The position numbers and the translations under genes are program-made. From positions 261,778 through 325,777 of the forward strand of contig NZ_VHQI01000002.1 of assembly GCF_006517625.1 (NCBI RefSeq): DNA of 64,000 bases, in the 5' to 3' direction. Position 1 is the first letter of the stretch. Every line of letters starts with the position of its first letter. Below are positions 47,296 to 57,600 of this stretch, one piece after another. Source of the DNA: Mixta tenebrionis. Its GTDB lineage: Bacteria; Pseudomonadota; Gammaproteobacteria; Enterobacterales; Enterobacteriaceae. The notes beneath the pieces were generated by a model. It was not told the DNA's origin. It ran no database searches and saw only the letters and a program-made list of their open reading frames with translations.

Positions 47296-48327
47296 TTAGC
47301 GGGCGCGGGCGGCGCGTCCCCATACGGCGCGGTAAACTTTAAAACGTCCGGTTTGCGCCAGCACTTCATGCTCGCCGAAAGTTTCATCCAGCGCCTGAGC
47401 GTAGGGCAGGAAGGCGTTTGCCACCAGCCGCAGCTCGCCGCCGTTGTTAAGATGCTGGGCCGCGCCGCGGATCAACGTGCGCGCCGCTTCAAGGCTGGTC
47501 TGCATTCCTTCATGGAACGGTGGGTTGGAAATGATCATATCGTAGCGCCCGCTCACGTCGGAATAGACGTTGCTGGCGAACACTTCGCCTTCCAGCTGGT
47601 TTGCGGCCAGCGTCGCTTTGCTGGCGGCCAGCGCGGCGGCGTCGACGTCAGCAAGCCACAGGCGCACCTTCGGCGAATGGCGGGCCAGCAGCGTGGCCAG
47701 CACGCCCGCGCCGCAGCCGATATCCAGCACTTTACCTTTGGTATGCGGCGTAAAGGTGGAAAGCAGCAGGGCGCTGCCGCTATCCAGCCCGTCGCGGCTG
47801 AACACGCCCGGCAGCGTTTTGATGGTGCAGTCTTCGATGGTGTATTCATCCCAGAAGGCGTCGGCGTCAAAGGCGGGCTGCTGCGTCAGTCGCCCGTGAT
47901 AGAGGCCGCAGCGGCGCGCGCTGTCAATTTTGTCCAGCTTCGCCCATTCTTCCAGCATTCCTTCGGCGCTGCGCACGCCGCTACGGTTTTCGCCGATCAC
48001 GAAAATATCGCTGCCGACCGGCAGCAGCGACAGCAGGTTTTGCAGCTGAAACTGCGCCTCCGGCTTGCTCTTCGGCCAGTAATAGATCAGGGTATCGCAC
48101 TCTGCTACCGTTTCCGGCGTGGCGATCAGGCCAAACTGCGCGCGGTCGCCCATGCTGCGGCTTAATGATTGCCAGTGATGATAATATTGTGTGTGAACGC
48201 GGCTCAGACCGGTTTCCAGCTGGGCAGGCAGGTCATCCTGCAAATCACCGGCAAACAGCACGCGGCGCGTTTGCCATTCATCACTGTGGCGCAGGATCAC
48301 TTCACTCGCCGGGGTAAAAGCAGACAT
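47296..48327 (-). CDS. rsmC: 16S rRNA m2G1207 methyltransferase
   Basis: The 343-residue protein has the RsmC duplicated-domain layout: an inactive N-terminal methyltransferase-like half and an active C-terminal half. The active half has [20 protein letters not shown] (SAM motif I) and the catalytic NPPF motif in [14 protein letters not shown]. It methylates G1207 of 16S rRNA in 30S subunits. It is divergent from holD, as in E. coli, with the leu tRNAs downstream. Confidence 0.95.
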   Translation of the reverse strand: MSAFTPASEVILRHSDEWQTRRVLFAGDLQDDLPAQLETGLSRVHTQYYHHWQSLSRSMGDRAQFGLIATPETVAECDTLIYYWPKSKPEAQFQLQNLLSLLPVGSDIFVIGENRSGVRSAEGMLEEWAKLDKIDSARRCGLYHGRLTQQPAFDADAFWDEYTIEDCTIKTLPGVFSRDGLDSGSALLLSTFTPHTKGKVLDIGCGAGVLATLLARHSPKVRLWLADVDAAALAASKATLAANQLEGEVFASNVYSDVSGRYDMIISNPPFHEGMQTSLEAARTLIRGAAQHLNNGGELRLVANAFLPYAQALDETFGEHEVLAQTGRFKVYRAVWGRAARAR

Positions 48328-48514
48328 CAGATAGCTCCTCAGAAATCAGAGCGCAGAGTATAGTGGTTTGTTAGCGCTTGTTCGATGAGTTTGCTAGCAT
48401 ATGCGCGTCATTGTTAAGGTTGCAGAAATGTTAACATTGAGGCCTGCATCGGCGGCGCTTTCTGCGGCCCGCATTATTTAAGTTACAGCGCGGCAGAGCG
48501 TAACGGGAATTTCT

Positions 48515-48937
48515 ATGTCATCCAGACGTGACTGGCTACTACAGCAAATGGGCATTACGCAATATAAGCTGCGGCGTCCGCGCGCGTTAAAGGGCGAGAT
48601 TGCCATTACGCTGCCGCCGGATACCCGCCTGCTTATTGTGGCGGATATTCCCCCCGGCCCTGGGGACCCGCTGGTCAGCGACGTGCTGCGCGCGCTGGCG
48701 ATTACGCCGCAGCAGACGCTGAGCGTAACGCCGGAACAGCTCGCCATGCTGCCTGAGGATCGCGCCTGCGCCAGCTGGCGTCTTGGCACCGATGCGCCGG
48801 TAGCGCTGCCGGGTCCGCACCTTTCCACGCCGCCGCTTGAGGCGCTCTATTATGACGCCGGGGCGAAACGCGCGCTCTGGCAGCAAATTTGTGAATATGA
48901 TGTCGATTTCTTTACTCACGCCGAACGATCTTCCTGA
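48515..48937 (+). CDS. holD: DNA polymerase III psi subunit
   Basis: The 140-residue protein begins SSRRDWLLQQMGITQYKLRRPRALKGEIAI, the N terminus that binds chi in the clamp-loader accessory complex. Psi links the clamp loader to SSB through chi. The gene overlaps rimI by 38 bases, an enterobacterial arrangement. Confidence 0.93.
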   Translation: MSSRRDWLLQQMGITQYKLRRPRALKGEIAITLPPDTRLLIVADIPPGPGDPLVSDVLRALAITPQQTLSVTPEQLAMLPEDRACASWRLGTDAPVALPGPHLSTPPLEALYYDAGAKRALWQQICEYDVDFFTHAERSS

Positions 48938-49337
48938 AGCGCTCGCCATTGAGCGGCGCAGCCACGCTTACCCGTGGACGGAGGCGACTTTCGCCAGTAA
49001 TCAGGGCGAACGCTACCTTAACTACCGTCTGGATGCCGATGGCCGCATGGCAGCGTTTGCCATTACCCAATGGGTACTGGATGAGGCGACGCTGTTTAAT
49101 ATCGCCGTCGATCCCGCGTGCCAGCGTCGCGGCCTGGGCAAAGCTCTGCTGCACCATCTGATTGAGCAGCTCCAGCAGCGCGATATTTTTACCCTGTGGC
49201 TGGAGGTACGCGCTTCTAACCGGGCGGCGATCGCGCTCTATGAACAGACCGGCTTTAACGAAGTATCGGTGCGCCGCAATTATTACCCGGCACCTCACGG
49301 CAGGGAAGATGCTCTGATTATGGCGCTCAGCCTGTAG
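48900..49337 (+). CDS. rimI: Ribosomal protein bS18 N-acetyltransferase
   Basis: The 145-residue GNAT enzyme acetylates the N-terminal Ala of S18. The acetyl-CoA motif A is FNIAVDPACQRRGLGKALL and motif B is LEVRASNRAAIALYEQTGF. ATG codons at 48897 and 48900 are adjacent; the open frame extends to 48837, inside holD, but family length supports the later start. Confidence 0.93.
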   Translation: MSISLLTPNDLPEALAIERRSHAYPWTEATFASNQGERYLNYRLDADGRMAAFAITQWVLDEATLFNIAVDPACQRRGLGKALLHHLIEQLQQRDIFTLWLEVRASNRAAIALYEQTGFNEVSVRRNYYPAPHGREDALIMALSL

Positions 49338-49383
49338 AGGCTGGCGTCGGGAGCGACCTGATGTGCCGTAACAGGAGAGGGCT

Positions 49384-50064
49384 ATGCTACAAAACTGGGA
49401 CTGGATCCTTTTTGACGCTGACGACACGCTGTTTCACTTTGATGCGTTTGCCGGACTACAGCGGCTGTTTAAAGATTATAACGTTGAGTTCAGCAACGAC
49501 GATTATGATGAGTACCAGGCGATTAATAAGCCGCTGTGGGTAGACTATCAGAACGGCGCGATTACCGCGTTGCAGCTGCAGCATCAGCGCTTTACCGGCT
49601 GGGCGGAAAAGCTTCAGGTAACGCCCGGCGAGCTGAACAGCGGCTTCCTTTCCGCGATGGGCGAAGTTTGCGTACCGCTGGAAGGGGCGGTAAACCTGCT
49701 GAACGCGCTGCAAGGCAAGGTTAAGATGGGCATTATTACCAACGGTTTTACGGCGTTGCAGCAGGTGCGTTTGCAGCGCACCGGCTTTCGTGACTATTTC
49801 GATCTGCTGGTGATCTCGGAGCAGGTCGGCTATGCCAAACCCCATCCGGCGATTTTCGACTATGCGCTGGAAAAAATGGGCAACCCGCCGCGCGAGCGCG
49901 TTTTGATGGTGGGCGACAATCCCGATTCAGATATCCTGGGCGGCATCAATGCCGGGCTGAAAACCTGCTGGCTCAATGCCGATGGACGGCAGAGGCCGGC
50001 CGCAATCGTAGCGGACTGGCAGGTGAGTTCGCTGTGTGAACTGCAATTCATTCTTATTTCTTAA
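49384..50064 (+). CDS. yjjG: HAD-family pyrimidine 5'-nucleotidase YjjG
   Basis: The 226-residue haloacid-dehalogenase phosphatase has motif [12 protein letters not shown] (nucleophile Asp11, acid Asp13), motif II GIITNG, and motif III/IV in [13 protein letters not shown] and [13 protein letters not shown]. YjjG dephosphorylates dUMP, UMP and non-canonical pyrimidine nucleotides. In E. coli prfC follows; here a terminator, long spacer and T6SS cluster follow instead. AGGAGAGGGCT precedes the start. Confidence 0.93.
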   Translation: MLQNWDWILFDADDTLFHFDAFAGLQRLFKDYNVEFSNDDYDEYQAINKPLWVDYQNGAITALQLQHQRFTGWAEKLQVTPGELNSGFLSAMGEVCVPLEGAVNLLNALQGKVKMGIITNGFTALQQVRLQRTGFRDYFDLLVISEQVGYAKPHPAIFDYALEKMGNPPRERVLMVGDNPDSDILGGINAGLKTCWLNADGRQRPAAIVADWQVSSLCELQFILIS

Positions 50065-50104
50065 GTTTTAAAATCGGCATAATTTGGGATTATCTACTAA
50101 TAAG

Positions 50105-50126
50105 GCGGCCATCTGGCCGCTTTTTT
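50105..50126 (+). terminator. Terminator of holD-rimI-yjjG
   Basis: GCGGCC and GGCCGC form the stem (50105-50120) around ATCT. Six T follow. Confidence 0.9.
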
Positions 50127-50970
50127 ATTATCTCTGGCTTTTATAGTGGTACTCGCTGCTAAAAAGCCATTTTGGCGGCAGCTCTTTCCATCTCAGTTAG
50201 TTTCTTTCAGATCCAACGATAAAAAAAAATTCACCGTTAAATTTTATTTTATCGCGTCATAAATCCAGCAAAACGGTAAATAAGTGAAACTTTTCTGATG
50301 TTTTATAGGATTATTCCCTGCGAAAATATTAAGAACATTCGTATTTTGTGACGGATGTCTAAATTAAGAATTACTAATGTAATTCGCGTCTCACACACCC
50401 CGTTGAATTCTCGCAAAGACTATGTAAACTTGCGCGAAACAGAAACATCAATAGCGAAAAAGATGAAATACGGGATGCAACGGACAATCTCGTGCGGTAG
50501 CTATTGCATTAAGTAAAAATTAAATAATAACTGAATTATAAGATAATTTATTTTTTCTTTACCAACAATCTTCTGGGGCGGCGGGCATATCTTCATCATG
50601 CTCGCTAACAAATTACGTTAACGTTTTTCACCAGTGAATGCCGTAAATACCATCAAGGATGTTAATTAATGGTTGAGGAATATTCATTGAACCTCACGGT
50701 CAGGATGACGAATACGGCGTCTTTGCTGGCCCTTCCTTGAAATATGTTGAGCAAAGTAACTTTTTGCTAAGCTAAGCCCCCCTTCATATCAGACAGAAAT
50801 ATTTGTCAGTTCTAATTTGGTTATCGTAGCTAATTTGTCTTTTACCATTTTTTAAAATGGCCCTGTTGGCATTGGCTGTTATTTTTCAGCGTCCGCCGGC
50901 TTACGGCACCCTTACGTCCTTTTTTACAGGTTTATCCAGTCGGGTTTTGTTAATTAATAGAGACAAGTTC
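50127..50970. other. Long AT-rich spacer before the T6SS cluster
   Basis: No supported gene is present in ~840 bp. It is AT-rich and marks the change from the conserved rsmC-yjjG block to the T6SS genes. The T6SS promoter must lie here, but no confident -10/-35 or -24/-12 pair was found. A longer frame from 50857 covers its end but has no ribosome-binding site. Confidence 0.6.
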
Positions 50971-51492
50971 ATGAGGATCATGGTGAAAATTCAAATAGCA
51001 TTAACTCTGCTTTTGGCACTGAGCGTTACGGGCTGTAAAACGACGCCGCCTCTCACTGACGATACGATCGTTACCAGCACGGTTGATGGCGTGAAGCTGA
51101 CCCATCGTTACGCCATCACGCCGCCAAAAACCTTTACGCCCATCAACGAGGAATATCGCGCGCTGTATAACGCCTCGGTAATGAGCCGTCCTGATTTCGG
51201 CGGCAATCTGGTGCGCTACCTGGAGAATGCTCAGAGCTATAAGGTGCTGGGCGCGGTAGAGAATAACTGGCTTGCCGTGGCGGAACAGGATAAGGAGCAG
51301 CTGCTGGGCTATGTGCCGCTGCGCGCGGTAGTAAAAAGCGCGCTGTATGAAAAAACTATAAAGGCGGATCAGCGCCGCGCACGCACGCGCGCGCGCAACC
51401 CCGCGCCGGCAAAGAAAAATAACTGCATTGCGGTTGATGGCAACAGCAGGGCGTGCCAGAACAGCAGCAGCGGCACCTGGATTATTGACTAA
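50971..51492 (+). CDS. T6SS-associated lipoprotein with SH3-like region
   Basis: The 173-residue protein has a lipoprotein signal with lipobox SVTGC. A middle region (NLVRYLENAQSYKVLGAVENNWLAVAEQDKEQLLGYVPL) reads like a bacterial SH3 domain. The Arg-rich and Cys-containing tail includes CIAVDGNSRACQ. Starts at 50971 and 50980 are both possible. tssJ follows after 23 bases, so it is probably the first gene of the T6SS operon. Its role is unknown; it may contact the cell wall or the TssJLM complex. Confidence 0.75.
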   Translation: MRIMVKIQIALTLLLALSVTGCKTTPPLTDDTIVTSTVDGVKLTHRYAITPPKTFTPINEEYRALYNASVMSRPDFGGNLVRYLENAQSYKVLGAVENNWLAVAEQDKEQLLGYVPLRAVVKSALYEKTIKADQRRARTRARNPAPAKKNNCIAVDGNSRACQNSSSGTWIID

Positions 51493-51515
51493 CCGCGCGT
51501 CGGTAATGGTAAGCC

Positions 51516-52043
51516 ATGATGAAAACAACCTTCTTCTCGCGCCTGGCTAAACCGGCGCTCTGCTTCGCCGCGCTTACCTTACTGGCCGGCTGCAGCTTTT
51601 TTTTCGGCGGCGATCCCTCCCGTTACGCCCTGTTCGTGCAGGCGCTGCCGCCGGTTAATGACTCCGCGCCGCTGAAACTCAGGGTGCTGGTGCTGAAATC
51701 AGATGCTGATTTTATGTCAGCCGATTTTTATTCGCTGCAGAACAACGCCGCCGCCGTGCTCGGCAGCAATCTGCTTAATAGCGAGCAGTTCTTCCTGATG
51801 CCCGGCCAGCTGAAAAAAACGCTTAGCGGGCAGCTGATGCCTGAAGCGCGCTATATCGGCGTTATGGCCGAATATCAGGCGCTGAACGGTAAAAAGTGGC
51901 GGCTCTCTTTAGCGCTGCCGTCGCCGGGCGACGCCTCTCCTGTCGAAGGCTGGCAGAAAAAATCAGATACCCTGCAGGCCCGCATCGTCGCTGACCAATA
52001 CGGCGTGCGCGTCGCAGGCAAACAAGAATTACTGCCTGAATAA
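51516..52043 (+). CDS. tssJ: T6SS outer-membrane lipoprotein TssJ
   Basis: The 175-residue protein has a signal peptide with lipobox LLAGC. The transthyretin-like body has PLKLRVLVLKSDADFMSADFYSLQ and the family segment EARYIGVMAEYQALNGKKWR. It anchors the TssJLM membrane complex to the outer membrane by binding TssM. tssK follows after 12 bases. Confidence 0.9.
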   Translation: MMKTTFFSRLAKPALCFAALTLLAGCSFFFGGDPSRYALFVQALPPVNDSAPLKLRVLVLKSDADFMSADFYSLQNNAAAVLGSNLLNSEQFFLMPGQLKKTLSGQLMPEARYIGVMAEYQALNGKKWRLSLALPSPGDASPVEGWQKKSDTLQARIVADQYGVRVAGKQELLPE

Positions 52044-52055
52044 CGGAAAGCCATT

Positions 52056-53399
52056 ATGAACAAAGCAGAAAAGGTGGTCTGGAGCGAAGGCATGTTCCTG
52101 CGCCCCCATCACTTTCAGCAGGCGGAAAGCTACCTGCAAAGCATCCTGCGCGACTGGGGCTTCGCCCAGCGCAGCTGGCTGTGGGGGTTTACCGATCTGG
52201 AGTTCGACGAGGCGATGCTGCGCCAGGGCAAAATCGCCCTTAGCAGCGCCAGCGGCCTGCTGCCGGACGGCACCCACTTCGCCTTTCATGATGCGCGCCA
52301 GGCGCCCGCGCCGCTGGAAATCGCCGATAACCAGAGCAATGTCAAAGTCGTGCTGGCGCTGCCGGCGCGGCGCGGCGGACGTGAAGAGGTGATCTTTAGC
52401 GAAGCGGCGGATTCGCTGGCGCGCTATCTCAGCTTTGAGCGGGAGGTGGATGATTGCAACGCCGTCTCTGTCGGGCCAGCGGTGGTGCAGTTCGGCAAAA
52501 TGCGCCTGCGGCTGATGCTGGAGAGCGAGCTGACCGCCGAATGGACCGCGGTCGGCGTGGCGCGCGTGATAGAAAAACGCAGCGACAAACAGCTGCGGCT
52601 CGACGGCAGCTATATTCCGCCGATGCTTAACGCCATCAATCATCCCCAGCTGTTTGACTATCTGAACGATATTCACGGGCTGCTGGCGCAGCGCAGCCAG
52701 CAGATCGCCCAGCGTTTGCAGCAGCCGGGACGCTTCAATACCGCTGAAATGGTCGATTTCATGCTGCTGGCGTTAATCAATCACCACCTCGGCCGGGTTG
52801 CGCACCTGAAGAATATGCCGCTGCTGCATCCCGAACGGCTGTTCAGCGACTGGCTGGCGTTCGCCACCGAGCTTTTCACCTGGACGCCGCAGCGTACGCC
52901 TGACGCGGCGCTGCCGCGCTACGACCACGATGATATCGCGCCTGGCTTCAGTAAGCTGATGCTGATGCTGCGCCAGGGGCTGTCGCTGGTAATGGAAGAG
53001 AGCGCGATTCAGCTGCCGCTGACGGAGCGCTCGCACGGGCTGAATGTGGCTACCGTGCCTGAAGCATCGATGGTGCGCGAGTTCGGCTTTGTGCTGGCGG
53101 TACGCGCCAACGTGCCGGGCGAGGCGCTGCAAACGCACTTCCCGGCGCAGATGAAAGTCGCGCCGGTGACGAAAATCCGCGATCTGGTGCAGCTGCAGCT
53201 GCCGGGCATGGTGCTGCGCGCCATGCCTACCGCGCCGCCGCAGATCCCCTGGCACGCCGGCTACAACTATTTCGAGCTGGAGAAGGGCGGGGAGTTATGG
53301 AAAGAGATGGAAAGGTCAGGCGCGTTTGCGCTTCATCTGGCCGGTGAGTTTCCCGGTCTGGATATGGAATTCTGGGCTATTCGTAGCCACTCCGTCTGA
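52056..53399 (+). CDS. tssK: T6SS baseplate subunit TssK
   Basis: The 447-residue protein begins with the TssK signature KVVWSEGMFLRPHHFQQAESYL and continues with HLGRVAHLKNMPLLHPERL and IPWHAGYNYFELEKGG. TssK trimers connect the baseplate to the membrane complex via TssL and TssM. It lies in the conserved tssJ-tssK-tssL-tssM order. Confidence 0.95.
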   Translation: MNKAEKVVWSEGMFLRPHHFQQAESYLQSILRDWGFAQRSWLWGFTDLEFDEAMLRQGKIALSSASGLLPDGTHFAFHDARQAPAPLEIADNQSNVKVVLALPARRGGREEVIFSEAADSLARYLSFEREVDDCNAVSVGPAVVQFGKMRLRLMLESELTAEWTAVGVARVIEKRSDKQLRLDGSYIPPMLNAINHPQLFDYLNDIHGLLAQRSQQIAQRLQQPGRFNTAEMVDFMLLALINHHLGRVAHLKNMPLLHPERLFSDWLAFATELFTWTPQRTPDAALPRYDHDDIAPGFSKLMLMLRQGLSLVMEESAIQLPLTERSHGLNVATVPEASMVREFGFVLAVRANVPGEALQTHFPAQMKVAPVTKIRDLVQLQLPGMVLRAMPTAPPQIPWHAGYNYFELEKGGELWKEMERSGAFALHLAGEFPGLDMEFWAIRSHSV

Positions 53400-53422
53400 A
53401 ACGTTAGGAATGAGCGCTCACC

Positions 53423-54661
53423 ATGCAGGAACGACATGCCACCGGCAGCGATGCCGTCTTTTCCGGCGCCAGCAGCAATAATCCGCTGGTCGCCGCCGCT
53501 AACCCTTTGCTGAATGCGATACCGCAGATTCGCCACTCCGTATCGCACGACGATCCCGCGGCGCTGCGCCAGCGCCTGATCGATGAGGTGCGGCATTTTG
53601 AAAAAAACAGCCAGCGCGCCGGCCTGGCGTATGAGGTTATCGTCGGCGCCCGCTACTGTCTCTGTACCGCGCTGGACGAGGCGGCGGCGCTGACGCCCTG
53701 GGGAAGCCGCGGCGTCTGGCCCGGCAACGGCCTGCTGGTTACTTTTCATAATGAAACCTGGGGCGGCGAGAAGTTTTTTCAGCTGCTGGCGAAGCTGTCG
53801 CAAAACCCGCGTGAGCATATCTTTCTGCTGGAGCTGATCAACTACTGCCTGCTGCTGGGCTTTGAGGGGCGCTATCGGGTCATGGACAACGGGCGCTCGC
53901 AGCTGGAAACCATCCGCCAGCGCCTGCTGCAGATGATCCGCGGCGTGCGCGGCGGCTATCCGCCGCCCCTGTCGCCTCATCCGGTCGATCAGCCGGTGAC
54001 GCGCAAGATGTGGCGCCCGATGGTGCCGCTCTGGGCCTGCGCCGCGCTGGCCGGTTTTCTCGCCTGTCTGCTTTATATCCTGCTCAACTGGCGGCTGGGC
54101 GATTACACCAGCCCGGTGCTCGCCTCGGTTTATCAAACGCCGCTGCCGGAAGTGAAAATTCGTAATCCGGCGCCGCGCGCGCCCGCGGTGCTGAACCTGC
54201 GCGCCTTTCTGCAGCCGGAAATCGCCGAAGGGCTGGTGGCGGTGCGCGACGAGGCGGATCGAAGCGTGGTGACGCTGAAGGGCGACGGGCTGTTCGCTTC
54301 CGCCTCTACCGCCGTGCGCGAGCCTTATGAACCGGTGATCGATCGTATCGCGCAGGCGATGGATAACGTCAGCGGCAAAATTCTGGTGATCGGCTACAGC
54401 GATAACGTACCGATCCGCAGCGCCCGCTTCGCCTCTAACTATGAGCTGTCGCTGGCGCGCGCGCAGTCGGTGCGCATGATGCTGCAAAAACATCTGTCGC
54501 AGCCGGAGCGCGTCAAGGCGGAAGGGCGCGGCGAAACCAACCCGCTGGCGCCGAACACTACGCCGGAGAACCGCGCCCGCAATCGTCGGGTGGAGATCAC
54601 ACTGTTAGTTTCGCCAGCCAATACGCGCGCGGAGCTGAATGGATTGCCGCAAGGGAACTGA
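53423..54661 (+). CDS. tssL: T6SS inner-membrane protein TssL with OmpA-like domain
   Basis: The 412-residue protein has the cytoplasmic DotU domain (~25-185, with YCLCTALDEAAALTPWG). One membrane helix lies near 195-216. The C-terminal OmpA-like peptidoglycan-binding domain (~275-400) has ILVIGYSDNVPIRSARFASN and NRRVEITL. The built-in peptidoglycan domain means a separate TagL is not needed. It is followed by tssM after three bases. Confidence 0.94.
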   Translation: MQERHATGSDAVFSGASSNNPLVAAANPLLNAIPQIRHSVSHDDPAALRQRLIDEVRHFEKNSQRAGLAYEVIVGARYCLCTALDEAAALTPWGSRGVWPGNGLLVTFHNETWGGEKFFQLLAKLSQNPREHIFLLELINYCLLLGFEGRYRVMDNGRSQLETIRQRLLQMIRGVRGGYPPPLSPHPVDQPVTRKMWRPMVPLWACAALAGFLACLLYILLNWRLGDYTSPVLASVYQTPLPEVKIRNPAPRAPAVLNLRAFLQPEIAEGLVAVRDEADRSVVTLKGDGLFASASTAVREPYEPVIDRIAQAMDNVSGKILVIGYSDNVPIRSARFASNYELSLARAQSVRMMLQKHLSQPERVKAEGRGETNPLAPNTTPENRARNRRVEITLLVSPANTRAELNGLPQGN

Positions 54662-54664
54662 CCG

Positions 54665-57600
54665 ATGCTGAAATTACTGATTTCTTTTATCACCAGCCGG
54701 TTGATGTGGGGCTTCGTTGGCATCTCTGCCATCTGCTTTATTATCTGGACGATTGGCCCGCTGATCGCTATCGGCGATTCGCGCCCGCTGGAGTCGGAGC
54801 GCAACCGCCTGATTAGTATTATCGTCATCTATCTGGTGTGGGGCCTGAGCAATCTGCTGCCGCGGCTGTACAACGCCTGGATCAACCGTAAATTGATGGG
54901 CAGCCTGAGCAACGCAGAACAGGCAGGGGAGAGCGATCGCAAGCGGCTGCCCGATGAAGAGCAGGTGCTGGCTGAACGCTTTGATGAGGCGTCGCAGCTG
55001 CTGCGTAAGGCGCACTTCAATCGCGCCGGAGGCCGCACCCCCTTCTGGGCGCAGCGCTTCAGCCGCCAGTATCTCTATCAGCTGCCGTGGTATGTGATTA
55101 TCGGCGCGCCGGGCGCGGGCAAAACTACCGCGCTGGCTAATTCCGGCCTGCAGTTTCCGCTGGCGGATCGCTTTGGCAAAACCGCGCTGCGCGGTATCGG
55201 CGGCACGCGCAACTGCGACTGGTGGTTTACCAATGAGGCGGTGCTGCTGGATACCGCCGGCCGTTACACTACCCAGGAGAGCCAGCAGGCGCACGACGCC
55301 AGCGAATGGCAAAAGTTTGTCGATCTGCTGCGCAAGTATCGCGGTCGTCAGCCGATTAACGGCGTAATGGCGACCATCAGTATCTCCGATCTGTTAACGC
55401 AAACGCCGCAGGAGGCGCAGCAGCAGGCGATTAACCTGCGCCAGCGCCTGATGGAGCTGCATGAGCAGCTCGGCATCCGTTTCCCGGTCTATGTGCTGGT
55501 TACCAAAGCGGATCTGCTGAAAGGTTTTCGCCCGTGGTTTTCGCGGCTGGATAAGGCGCAGCGCGATCAGATTTGGGGTTTCACCTTCCCGTGGGAGCAG
55601 GCGAAGCTGGCCGATTTCGACCTGATCGGCGCGTTTACCCAGGAGTATGCGCTGCTGCAACAGCGTCTGGACGCCGGCCTGGCGGATACTCTGATTATGG
55701 AAAGCGATGCGCAGGCGCGCGCGGAAAGCTACCTGTTTCCGCAGGAGTTCGCCGCGCTGCGTCCGCTGTTGACGGAATATCTCAGCACCGTTTTCGCCCG
55801 CTCTAATTTTGAAACGCAGTTCTCGCCGCGCGGCATCTACTTCACCAGCGGCACCCAGGAAGGTTTGCCCTTCGATCGCGTGATGGGCGAACTGAGCCGC
55901 GCGCTGCATCTGCCGCGAAACGGCGCGCAGCGCAACGAAGCGGAGCCGGGCACCAGCGGCGCCTGGAACAGCGTTGATAAAGAAGCGCCGATTCCGGCAG
56001 CGAAGGGCCAGAGCTTCTTCCTGCGCGAAGTGCTGACCAACGTGATATTCCAGGAAGCGGGGCTGGCCGGCAGCAACCGCTGGTGGGAGCTGCGCAACCG
56101 CGCGGTGATCTGGTCGGGCTATGCGCTGCTGCTGGCGCTGCTGGTGTGCGTGTCCCTGCTGTGGTTTACCAGCTACGGCAACAACAAAAGCTACCTGCGC
56201 GAAGTACAGGCCAGGGTGCCGGAGGTGGTGGCGCAGAGTAAACAGCTGCAGTCGCGCGGCGAAGGCGATCTCTTCACGCTGCTGCCGTTCCTGAACAGCG
56301 TGCTCAAACTGCCGGAAAGCAGCGATTTTGACCTGAACGACCCGCCGATGACGCGCCGGATGGGGCTTTATCGCGGCGTAGAGGTCAGCGACGCGACCCA
56401 GTCGCTGTATCAAAAGTCGCTGAAGCAGCTGCTGCTGCCGCAGGTGGCGCAGCTGATTACCAACTGGCTGCGCCACGATAACGGCAGCGATGCGGATTAC
56501 AGCTATGAGGCGCTGAAGGCTTACCAGATGCTCTACCAGCCGCAGCATTATGACGGCAAATTCCTGCACGCCTGGGTGATGCTTAACGTGCGGCGCAACC
56601 TGCCGCAGAACATTACTCATTCCCAGCTTAGCCAGCTGGAACGACATCTGGCGCAGCTGCTGGAAACGCAGATCCAGGCTTCGCCCTATGCCAAAGATGA
56701 CGCGCTGGTAAAGCGCGAGCAGGCGCTGATCAATAAAATGCCGCTTTCCGGGCGGGTTTATGGCCGCCTCAGACGCCTGCTGCTACAGGACGAGCGCCTG
56801 AAACCGGTTTCGCTTGCCGATATGGGCGGCCCTCAGAGTGAGTTAGTGTTTACTCGCAAAAGCGGTAAGCCGATCGGCGAAGGCATTCCGGGGCTTTATA
56901 CGCCGGCAGGCTACTGGGAGCACTTCGACAAAAACATCAACAAGGTAGCCGCCGCGCTGCATAAAGATGATATCTGGGTGCTGGGCAGCGCCCCGGTTGA
57001 TGAGGACAAACCGCAAACGGACAAGGCGGTACGCCAGCTTTATATGAACGATTTTATGCGCCAGTGGGATGCGCTGCTAAGCGATATTGAACTCAGCAGC
57101 AGCGCCGATCTGTCACAGCGCATCAACAGCGCCCGCCTGCTCTCCAGCAGCAGCTCGCCGCTGCGCAAGCTGGTGATTAACCTCAGCCGCTACCTGATGC
57201 TGGAGCCGCTGCCGTCGGAAAACGATAAGCCGTCAGCGAGCGATCAGGTCAGCAACGCTACCCGCACGCTGGAGGCGCTGTTCCGCTCGCAGCGGCCAAC
57301 GCATGCCGCCGCGCGCGCGGAGCAGACGCCGGAACAGCGCGTAACCGAGCACTATGCGTCGGTAATCGAGCTGGCGCAGCCGCTGGAGCAGGGCGGCAAA
57401 ACCATCGCCTTTGATGACTTTATTAAGCAGCTTGATGAGCTGTATCGCTATCTGACGGCGGTACAGGACGCCGCCAACAGTGGAATGCCGCCGCCTTCCG
57501 GCGAGGCGATTAGCCGTTTGCAGGCCAGCGCCGGACGGCTGCCCGGCTCGCTGCAAAATATGTTCACCCATATGGCGGTAGGCGCCAGCAGCGATGCCCA

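Noticed and set aside
53333-54493. 386-codon open frame antisense to tssL
   Set aside because: It is opposite the clear DotU/OmpA protein and has no domain or ribosome-binding site.
55394-56647. 417-codon open frame antisense to tssM
   Set aside because: It lies wholly within tssM and shows the Arg/Gln/His-rich composition of reverse-strand shadows.
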